From: Lingula anatina
Taxonomy: Eukaryota > Brachiopoda > Lingulata > Lingulida > Lingulidae
Reading direction: 5' to 3'
Assembly: GCF_001039355.2 (NCBI RefSeq)
Contig: NW_019775706.1
Coordinates: 126,001 to 190,000 of the forward strand
DNA: 64,000 nt
Part shown: positions 24,156 through 34,219 of the stretch, in pieces
Layout: every line of letters begins with the position of its first letter
Position numbering within the stretch: the first letter of the stretch is position 1
The notes under the pieces: model-generated
What the model was told of the DNA's origin: nothing
What the model saw: the letters and a program-made list of their open reading frames with translations, nothing else
The model's database searches: none
Made by a program: the position numbers and the translations under genes

Positions 24156-24978
24156 AGCTGACTGTAGCTGGTAATGTGTAAATATATATATACTTCAGAG
24201 AAGTGTTAATGTCAACTTTGATAAAAGGATATTAAAAGGATCACAGGTGCGTTTTTGTGTGTCACATAGCATGTGTGGTGCCATGTTGCAACGAGAGCCC
24301 ATATTAAGAGTTAAAAATATTAATTATCATTCCATAATTCGGGCTCACTTCAGCAAGTAACATAAACCTATACATATAGTACACAGCGGTGTTGATGCCA
24401 CCTTTATCTAAACCGTACGTAAAAAATACCAGACCTAAAACGATGTCGGCGAGTCGAATAAATCGCAAAGGAATTGCGTCATTTTAATTCAAAACACGAT
24501 TTGAGGTTAAATTACTGCCGCATCTAAGGCTAATTCTTTACATAGAGGTAAAATTTCGAGACTAGAAATATTTTTCCATCGGATCATAGCTAAAGACAAG
24601 TATTCGACACTGCAGTTGTACAATTTTAAACACTCATTTTACGGCAACAAACACGATTGCCTTCACCATATTGGGCATTTTGAATTCCTCCATGAACAAA
24701 CATACCTTAATCTCATCTAGCATCCAAAATAGCAAAAGAAATTGTACTTACATTTTATCTCTATAAGTGTCTTGACTCATCCACCCGAACGTTTTCCTCG
24801 CGTTATCATCAGCTACCTGTCCAAATGACACAAAAAGTCATCAACAGCCGCGATATGCTCGCTACCTGTACGGGAGGTCACGTGATCCGAACGCACATCG
24901 TTTCGCGAAGAGCTCGCGCTAAGCCGATTATCCTTTGATCTTTCTCCGCGTTACTTGTCCTTCTCTAGTTAGGTCCAA
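24156..24978. other. Unique spacer between the two lipocalin-region copies
   Basis: This begins right after the N at 24155 and is not part of the duplication. It contains no lipocalin exon 4 or 5 and no other recognisable gene. If the N joins two contigs, this is the left end of the second one. Confidence 0.5.
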
Positions 24979-25012
24979 GGCTAGTGGTAGTGCAAAACAA
25001 GTTGGAGTAACT

Positions 25013-25110
25013 TCCAAACAGACAAACGACATTGATTCACCGTTATATCAACGTTAATTTTGGTGGATCAACGTTGAATCAACGTAGAATCAATGTCGTT
25101 TGCCAACTGG
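25013..25110. mobile_element. Short inverted-repeat insertion present only in copy 2
   Basis: The insertion has a perfect 16 bp inverted repeat, CAAACGACATTGATTC at 25023-25038 and its complement at 25087-25102. The core has several ACGTTGA-type words. Copy 1 reads straight through this position (GTAACTAGAATTCC), so the element is an insertion polymorphism between the copies. Confidence 0.85.
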
Positions 25111-25225
25111 ATTCCTACTGGTGTGCAATTCTGACAAAACTCTGCTCCGGTTTCCCCAACATCTAGATTGACTCTTTCCCTAATTAGCTAGACTTCGGAC
25201 TATCTCAGACGATTTTTAGCATTAC

Positions 25226-26653
25226 CTGTGGCGTTAAGAAACGCTCCTTGTGGTGTCTTCTTCCGGCAACTGTTTAAGACCGAAGCATCACCTCTGACGT
25301 CAGAGTTGGAGAGCGGTTTGACGTCAATGGTCGTGCATACGCAGTCCTTCTCGAAAAAGGCCCCTCCCGCCGTTTGGATTTTGCCTGTTGAAACGTATAT
25401 ATAGATGAGACCGAGTTTTAGGGATTACAGTGAATAAATTATTAGCATGCGTTTTCAGTTCTTTTCAGGCTCCAAATTCATGATGAAAGATCAGCTTCTG
25501 AGTTTTTTTTTTTTTTTTTTTTTTTGTGAGTTAGATCTATCGTTTTGCAATTTTCATGTACTAGAGCGTCCACTGTTCCCTTTGATTTCTTCATGTAAGC
25601 GCCATCCTAGATTTTGACCCATTTACGTCGCGCTAACCCTAAACCGTGTGAATCTAATAGAGGGCGGACTCTTTCACACGGACCCGTAGTGATTTAACAC
25701 CTATGCTACAGCAGCATATACGACACACCCATGACACGCGCTTGCACCGTATCAAGTCAAGAATAATTTTTATGACAATACAGGACCGTAGGTGAAACAG
25801 ATGAACTGGAAAAGAGTGCATGTTTTTCATAGGGTCTGTTTGATCCGCCGACTAGCTGATCAAATATGGCCGACTCACTTGAAAGCTCGTCGAGTGACAC
25901 CCTTATGGATTCCCCTCACGAATTACGTGGCAATTTTCAAGTGGGTCGGCCATATTTGGTCCGCGGATCAGTTAGTCCGCGGATCAACTGGTTGTGAACA
26001 GAGCCATACGTACCAATCTCGTACCACAAGCCATAGTATCTGCTGTTGGTGAAGTTCTTTGCCGGTGGAGGATTCTTGCAGCCAGAGCAGTGCACGTACT
26101 GGGGCAGAAGACAGGTCAAGCAGACCGAGACAATAACACAAACCTGAGATCATTAAAATTCATGAAAATAAGGTGATGAAGCCAGTTGACTGTTGAATAA
26201 GCGGTGGCGAAAAAAGAGTGTGAGGGAGCGCTCGGATATACCCATCGTTCCAGCTCCTTGGTCAGACCAACCCTAACCATTATCACTATATGGAGAGCGG
26301 ACCTTGTTACACGGACCCTCGGTTTCGTTACACCGGCACAGCTATTTCGCCAGGAAAAAACACTATAGAAAGATCTCAGGTTTCAGTTTTATCAGGAAAC
26401 CCAACCCTTAAAAAAATTATTATAATGATATTTAAAGTTACAACTAAAATGCTTGAGTTTTACATTCACAGGTAAAATACGTAGGAAAGATGTACCAGAA
26501 AAAAAAATACATTTAACTCTAAATTTTACCGACTACAAGATAGCACAAGTCATTTTAAACAATGTTTCCCAGCGGCATTTCTCTACATATATTCTCCGCA
26601 AATGGATAAAATATACATTAAATGGAAATACATACCTGTAAACTGGGAAACAT
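25226..26653 (-). pseudogene. Second, 3'-truncated lipocalin copy
   Basis: Exons 1-3 recur at 26636-26653, 26014-26143 and 25226-25384 with identical lengths and splice signals. Two amino-acid changes were seen: Cys to Tyr just after the signal peptide (CVHCSG to YVHCSG), and Thr to Ala near the end of exon 3. Exons 4 and 5, which carry the C-terminal half of the barrel, are absent between 24156 and 25225. It is therefore an incomplete gene in this assembly, most likely the other allele of the complete gene at 20004-22706 rather than a true pseudogene. Confidence 0.7.
25838..25988. mobile_element. Near-palindromic element, second copy
   Basis: This corresponds to 21951-22101 inside the duplicated lipocalin block, with the same arms and the same position beside the exon 2 donor. 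Confidence 0.72.
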
Positions 26654-27624
26654 CGCTAAGCTGACTCGAGTTCTACGGCGAGTGGGTAAAGTGTGATCGC
26701 TGTTGGATATTTGATGTCAAAATGGGCATTATGACACTCCGGAACGGTTTTAACTCACAGATTTAATCCCAAAACAATGCTATCATATCATACTTTTGTG
26801 ACCTCGTGGCCTATCCGCCGGCCGTTATCGCTTATTATACAAGGGGCTGCACGTGTCGCGTGCCACAACACGTGTGGAAACTTATTGGTTTCAACCCAAG
26901 TTCTCACGATAAATTCGCCGGCTTTAGTGAGTTAAAAGAATTTGTGAATGCAATTTTGCATTATAAGAGAAGGCGAAGGGCGATAGTACAAATTTTGCAT
27001 AAAAATTATTTGAATTTTTTTAAAAATCTAATTGGCAAATGTACAATCATAATTATGTTTGGCAGCAATTGCATGAGCAAAATAACTGGCGTGTTAAGTA
27101 CATGAAATTACAGGTAATAATAAGAATAATAATAATATAGAATTTTTCAGAAAGCACGTGATTTAAATCACTGAAAATGAGTACAAACAAGATCATATTT
27201 TCAATTTATTTTCAGAACATAACAAAATAATTCCACATAAACATGATTCAGAAAAATTATGAATCGGTTCGTTTGAATAATAGCCTCGTTCCGACTTCTA
27301 CATGCCCCTGTTTTAAACGCTGAACCAGAGGCTCTATGAAACGAGCAAAATCGACTTGGCTAGAAAATAAACGATCTCAATCTGAATAATAAATGGCATG
27401 AAAAAGTAGAAGATATTTTGTCAGTACCTTGACAAATAAAGTGATACTCCACCGTGCAATATTTCATCTGCTTGCAGTCCGACTTCATCAGGAAATGGCT
27501 TCTTAGATGAAGTACAAAGTAAGCAGACGATCAAGTATCATGATATTCCCAAAGTTACTGACAAAAAATTCTTCATTTCTATTGAAATAACATAACTTCT
27601 AAACATTTCGACACAATACTTTTC

Positions 27625-27656
<32 letters not shown>

Positions 27657-28097
27657 GCTACATCCTATCCAGTTTGTGTTTGATCCAATGGCATACATAT
27701 CACAACAAACAAATAAATCAATAAATGATAATTATAGTGGATTTGGTGAAAATAATCAGCTTTGGATAAATTTCAAATTTTTGAACTTCGTTCACATCTA
27801 CTATTACTTTATTTACTGATCATTTTCTACGGAGTTTAGCCTTGATCCAAAAACCTGAAAACATAAAGAGTTCAAACTGACATGGTGAAACTTAGCCAAA
27901 TATCTTGTACTCCTTGGGTAGGTTCCATCAAAGACATTTACACCGGTAGCTGGTTTTCACTTTTAGACCAAAAGCTTAGCCTTCTTTGACTCACGTGGTG
28001 CCTCCATGACTCACCAAGAAAACACCAATGACAAAATTCTTTAACATTGTCTATGATCCACAACTGAGAAACAGTTTTGCAGAGATCGCATTAATGA

Positions 28098-29521
28098 AAA
28101 ATTAATTATAACTTTTTCCTGATACACTACTTTGTTCATTCGACATGATGACCTATAACCAGGGGAAAAAGCGACTCACACATAAATACAAAAGATCAAT
28201 GTGACAAAGGGTATTAATTATACCGAGATATCCGCGTTACACCCAATTTACTTTAGAAGATGTCCCATCAACAAACTTTCAAAACCTTTACCCTCCAGTG
28301 TCACAAATTTTCTCCTGGCTTATCAGAACACACCATCTTTTTTTCCATTTCCATAAAACCACATCTAACTTTCATAATACAATGGCAATAAATATTACCT
28401 ACAATAAATTAACACTAATTAAATCAAGTAATATAAATATTTCTCACAGCTTGGTATAAAGACTGTAAAACTTTTACCATTTAATTGCAGATAAATTATT
28501 TTTTTCAGTTTGATATTAAGAAAAAATTAGGACACAATTTGTCTTGAAGTGAAGATACATGTTAGTTACATTGGTGTAAAAGCTTGATACGTATATAAAT
28601 CAACAAAATTAATAATTAAACATAACTGGCCAATCTAGGATATTACTTTCAGTGGGAGGTCAGCTCAGTGATGAAGTAGTTGTGCAAAAAAGAAAACAGG
28701 GCAGCAAAGCTAGTGAATAACATAGGATATGCATGTGACTAGCTGGTGAAAGAGTGCTGTGTATGGCAGTGGTAGAGGGAACCTGAATATCAGAAAGTAA
28801 GTGTCTCAATATTTTCTGAAAAAATTCATGAACACAAACAGACAAAATTGATCATGAAATACCACTGGCAGAAACCAAGCTAATAAGGAGGGGGATAGCA
28901 AAAAAAAAAAAAAAAAAAAAAAACCTCTGGGCCATTTCAGAATGTAAGCAATTGCTTCTTCAAAATATCTGGGTTAGGAGGGGGGATCTCAATGGTTGCA
29001 ATGTTTAAAATAATAATAATAATAATAATAAGCCAAAGTACAGACCTAAATGAAAATGCAGAACAAGTGCAATTTCTTGTAAACTTAAGATGAATGACAA
29101 GAATACCTTAAATATGTTCCCATAACAAATCTTACTTCTTTTGTTCTTGAATAATTATAGACAGTAGCAAAAAAAAAAAAAAAAAAAATCACAAAATGTC
29201 CTTTTCTTTTCGCAATTTCAGAATCGATCATTAAGCAAATTAAGGTTATTTGTTGAGATTCCTGCTGTAGTCAAAAGATGAATAAGAAAGAAGTGAGCAA
29301 GCTCAAAACAGAGTCAAATTTGTCAAAAGTGGCCAAAAAAAATTGTTATTATATGTCCCTTACCACTTAAAGCTAATAAAACTCATGTGAAGAACAACCT
29401 GACATACTCATTTCTATCACTTATAAATCCAGAAAAAAATCTATTGACAAATTTTTTTTTTAAATGTCATAAAGAATTCTTGTAGGGATCCATTCTGATA
29501 CGACAACATAAATAAAATATG
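28098..29521. other. Intergenic region without recognisable features
   Basis: AT-rich unique sequence between the lipocalin upstream region and the 3' end of the GMEB-like gene. It contains poly-A runs near 28899 and 29169 and an (AAT)n tract near 29010. Part of it may be 3' untranslated sequence of the GMEB-like gene. Confidence 0.5.
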
Positions 29522-32500
29522 TTAGGACTTCTTAATTTGTTCATCTCCCTTCCCATTGGCTGAGACCCAGAGTGAGGCTGTCGGGGTACGCTTGGCGGAC
29601 TTTGATTCCAGGAGTTGCTCAAAAGCTACCGATTTCCTTTTCAGCTGTGCCTTCTTTTGTTCAATTTCTAATGCTTTTCTTCTGAGATCTGTGGAAAGAG
29701 AGGGGCCTCTTTTTGTAACCAATAAACAAATATTAACATTAAAAAATAAAATTATCAATTTTTTTAATGATTAGTCAGCATTAAGAACTCAGTCTACTCC
29801 ATCTTAGGAAATTTCATAAACAAATAAATAAATGATTCAGCGCATTATATTTTGATAATTATGTCACAGAGAGTGTCAAATAAAGTTTTTATAGATAAAA
29901 ATACAACAGAACATACTGCTGTGAAACATTTATACTGAGCTACAAATTAATCAGCATTTAAAACCAATACAACAAAGAATGCCACGCTGGCCCCCTTACC
30001 TTCCATTTCTTGGCTTAACTGTGCCGACAACTTTTCCGTCTCTGAACGGCAAGCTGACAACTTCACTTTAAACTTGGCAGTGAGACCCAGTTCCTCAACA
30101 ATTCTATTGATCCTGTTGGCTTCTGAGGTAATAATAATAATAACAATAATAATAATAATAATAAATAAAACCTTTGTGAGCACTACCAGAGCAGATGAAT
30201 GTTAGTGCTAGGTATCACTTAGTTGGTGCTAAATAATTGTACGGTGTGTTGGTTCATTCTTAGTTTTGGGGTAAAAATGGGCGTCAGTGGGCAGTGTTAG
30301 TGGGTAGTTTTAGTAAACGCTTAATACATTTAAAAGACCCGATTAGTGGCAGCCCAACTTCATTTCACCTGATAGAAGTTGTGATAAGGCTGAAACGTAT
30401 GGACTCCGTTTCAAGCATAACCAAAAGTGTGAGACTTGTTCTAATTCCATCTTTATCTTTAATATCAGATCTAAATGTTTGCAATCCAGAAGAAGAAAAA
30501 AAAGTTACAAAGAGGCATTACCAGTAAGCTCTAGCATGAGACTTTTAAGATTAAAATTATAATGCAATCTTCATGGTAACTTTTATAACTGATTCAGGCT
30601 TCCATAAAAAAAAAAAAAAAAAAAAAAAAAAATTATACGCAGAGATTAAGAGTGTCAACCAATTTCATGGCGATGTCAGTAATAGAATCATAAAACCTAA
30701 CAAACCCTGTCTGAAGATTTTATTACTTATTCTAAAACCTCAAAAATTTAGTGAGTAACTCAAAACGTTGAACCTCCAAAGAAGCAAAACCTTTTAAATT
30801 TTAAGAATTTACCATAAAAAAAAAAATCTGTGGCTTACCCGCCTCTGATGCCTTAGATTTGATAAGTGAGTTTTTCAAAGTGTCCAGCCCTTGTTTGATT
30901 TCTCTGAAGAATTCATCCAGCAGACCGACCTCCATAATACCTCTCCAGAACAACTGGCTCTCTGAAAGGTTGAAAGGGTATAATGTCAAGGAACTGGTAT
31001 CCAGGGGTAGATCCAGGATTATTTGAAGGGGGGGAGGGGGGGCCAAGGATGTGAACCCCCCCCCACCTTGGCATGGCGTTCGGGCCCCCAAAAAATTTAA
31101 ATTATAATTTCAATTCATCATAATACAATTAAATTTAACTTTACAATTACTAAAACCAGAATTTTATTTAAAATATTTATAACTGATCATATTACAATTA
31201 CATTTACAATGAAAACTAGAGGATCAGAGAGGCGATACCGCCTCCGAATATTGTACCACCAGCTGGAGCAAGCGCATTCGTATAGACCCCCACATACACA
31301 AAGTAAGGNGAAACCATGTGTACCGCCAGCGCTAACGCTGGTGGTACAATTATGTAATGACTGTACATATATTTACAACTGCTCACTCTATTCACAAATT
31401 ATTATGTTACAACAATTAACAACGTACCCAGCACTGCTTCATCCTCGCCAGGTAGACCTCGACATGCTGCCATTGCCAGCTTCTGTAACTCATCTGCGGA
31501 CGGTTTAATATCCAAGTCAAATTCACTGTCATGTGAATCTCCATTCACAAAAGAGCCATTATTATTAATTCCTGGTTCCTTGTCTGAATTAGATCCTCCA
31601 CTGTCTTGATTGCTGATGTCATCTGTGAAGGTCACGGGGCCGGTCGCTGACACTAACACAGCATGTGGAAATACTGCTTGCGATAATGATTTCTTTTTGC
31701 TGCTCATAGACGATGAGCTACTGGAGTCGGTCTTCCAGCGATTTGTTCGAGACTGGGAGCTGTAAGCATGCTCTGTGAGCTCCGGAATGGGGTTGAATAC
31801 TGCTTGAGTAACTGGGGTCATCGTTGGCGGATTTAGACTGATTTCGGGTTTGGTCGTCTTTGTCTCCAAACTGCCAACGGTCAGCGGAGTACGTGCTATA
31901 CAACGTCCTGAGCAGTGGACGGAATGGTTGAAGAAGTCTAGTTGTCCAGTGTCCATCATTTTTCTGGTGAAGAAAATAATGAGAACTAGACAATTACACA
32001 GAAACAAAAATAAAATTAACAAAAACTGGCAATAACAATATGATATAATTAACTGACAAAGCAACTGAATAATATGTTTCTAAGAATAATAACAAACTCA
32101 ATATATATATAGAGAGAGAGTAATGAAAAGGACAAACTTTGAAAAGTGTCTTTTCTGAATAAATTTACACAGAAAGCAAAATATGTGAAATGATCTTTAC
32201 AAATGCATGTACATATCGCACATCTTAATCAATGTATTCTAAAGACAATTTATTTGGGTATATTTTTTATTTCTAATTATTTTCTCTAAAGAAAACTCCA
32301 AATGTGAAAAAAAAAAAAAATAATAAAATAAATGTAAGCTTTAATATAATGTATATATAATACTTTTTAAAATCTCATACCTAAAGTTTGTTCCATTGAT
32401 ACGTATTGCGTTTTTCCAGTCTTTCAGTTTTTCCTTATCTCCCATCACAGAGAACATCTTAGGTGTGACAAAACTTCCGTCTTCTGTCTCAATACAGCTC

Positions 32501-32589
32501 TGATGAATGCCTGGACACAGGAACTTTTCCCTGTGTAACTTCCCTGTGATGGTACCACATGTCACAACTATTATCTCATCTTCCATTAT
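29522..32589 (-). CDS. GMEB: GMEB-like SAND-domain transcription factor
   Basis: Five exons on the minus strand: 32381-32589, 31428-31963, 30839-30961, 30000-30122 and 29522-29688. They join in phase, giving 384 aa from the ATG at 32586. The N-terminus is a SAND DNA-binding domain: VTCGTITGKLHREKF, CPGIHQSCIE, then the KDWK-type core LKDWKNAIR. Next comes the GMEB hallmark KMMDTGQLDFFNHSVHCSGR, then a Ser/Thr/Asn-rich linker. A helical region starts SQLFWRGIMEVGLLDEF, followed by a C-terminal coiled coil. Vertebrate GMEB1/2 bind glucocorticoid modulatory elements and tune nuclear-receptor transcription in the nucleus. The protein is shorter than vertebrate GMEBs (over 500 aa). An acceptor-like CTTCAG lies just before ATAATGG, so one or more upstream exons, perhaps only 5' UTR, are likely. 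Confidence 0.88.
31250..31350. mobile_element. 101 bp inverted-repeat element containing an N
   Basis: Perfect 14 bp inverted ends, ATTGTACCACCAGC at 31250-31263 and its complement at 31337-31350, enclose a second inner hairpin (GTACCGCCAGCG / CGCTGGTGGTAC). It lies in a GMEB intron. The ambiguous base at 31309 is inside it; unlike the other Ns it has no flanking duplication. Confidence 0.75.
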
Positions 32590-34219
32590 CTGAAGTATAT
32601 AAGGATATGTAATTTTTCAGTGTCACTAAGTTAATTTAAATGAAGGACATAATCCTACTTGTTCTATTGTGGATTTCATTATTGAAGCCCATAGGAGCTA
32701 AAAGGCCTGTCTCAATAAGAAAATGGATTAACTATTTCAAAATCCTGGCTTAACCCATATCTCGCTGGCTAAACCATATTACAGTTATTTTTCAAATACT
32801 CAGTAATGATTATGAATAATAATAATAATAATAATAAAACAATTTTAATGAACTGGAGGATTTTAAACAATGTTCATTGAAAGCCAATGTATGAACTACC
32901 TGTAAAAATGACAGAAATTGCTGAATATTTACTATCTCTTTAAAGTGTGTATTACTTAGACATTGCTCACAGCACCATTAGCAATTTTACATACTGAAAT
33001 AACAACCATGCTCTCTTTTAAATAATACGAGCGATAAAGACATCCAAACCTGTTTCGAATACTAGTATAGAGTGAAAATGAAACTATTACATAATATTAC
33101 ATTGTATCACTTCCTAGTACTTTTACTTCAACATATGCACATACTGGGGTACAGTAATACTTTTAATTTTAAAACTATTTTTTATTTGAAATTCCTTTCT
33201 TCTTTTGAAAAACATAAATGCTTGACTGTGCCGCTCGCAGCCATTTTTCACCAACAATCTAATGTAACAGATTTCACAATTAAATGTGCTTTGCCTTACC
33301 AAAATTGTTTGAATTTTGTTGCACCACAATCTTGCGGATATCAACATGATTCATGAGTAACAGGAAGCACGTGTTGAAGTGAAAGCGGAAATGACATCAT
33401 TACTTCACATGTCAATCACTCTCTTGCGTGCAGGAGACGTTACGGCCTCCCGTAGCAATATGTAATAACGACGCTAATTACAATCAAACGTACTCACGTT
33501 TTATTTTTCTTTTGCGACCCCAGAAAACCTCAGCTCAATTTAAAATCCTCATCATACTGACGTAAAGAAAACAGGCCGCCAGAGTAGAATTTTTCACGCT
33601 TTCACTGGCGTAAAACGACAGTCCGCTTTCTTCCTGACACAGTGACGTCAACGACGAGATTTACGCTCACGTAACGTGAGGATACGAGAACAAATAAGGT
33701 GAAGGTCGCGGAAGAAGGAAATTTATTTTCCCCTGGACCTGACACAAACCCGATTCATTTCTGCAAGCACAGAAGAAGGGGGTCTTTGCGTAAGTAGGCG
33801 TTTTTGACCAGTGTGTAAATGTGATGAAAGCGAAGGAAGGAGGGGCGTTAAAGACCGATTTCTGCTAATTGCCGTGCAAATTGCCAAATAGTTCATAATC
33901 GGTACCCTGGCATTGTGGCAAGTGTTTTTATATATGTCAACCCACATCCTGTGGCATGAAGTCGGTTTCCTATCCCATTCAAAACTTGTTAGATTTGCAG
34001 ATTATATAATTAAAACAACCTATTGCATGTGGCATATGTACAGCTGATTTACTAGTATTCAAGATTTGTACAAGTGACAATTCTTAAAAATAAATAAATA
34101 AAATAAAAAAGCAAAAAGCAATTCAATCAGTTAATAAGTAACGAGAAATTGACCCCATAGTCAGATTTAAATAAAATAATTTATTTTATCTAAATTCTTA
34201 TTCAGTGTAAACATCCAGT
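32590..34219. promoter_or_regulatory. Divergent intergenic region between GMEB-like gene and EXOC3
   Basis: The two genes point away from each other, so both promoters and 5' untranslated exons should be within this 1.6 kb. The most GC-balanced part (about 33360-33960) has several TGACGTCA-like or ACGT words (for example GTGACGTCAACG near 33642), typical of a CRE-containing housekeeping promoter. The EXOC3 start is preceded by TTATTCAG at 34199-34206, suggesting a spliced 5' UTR. Exact start sites cannot be set. Confidence 0.5.

Larger units (their letters stand above)
24979..28097. repeat. ~3 kb duplication, copy 2
   Basis: This is the second copy of 21189-24154. Relative to copy 1 it has a ~98 bp inverted-repeat insertion near 25013-25110, extra bases near 26350-26400 and 26560-26570, and scattered single-base changes. 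The copies are far more alike than paralogues of any age would be, across introns and flanks as well as exons. Confidence 0.93.
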
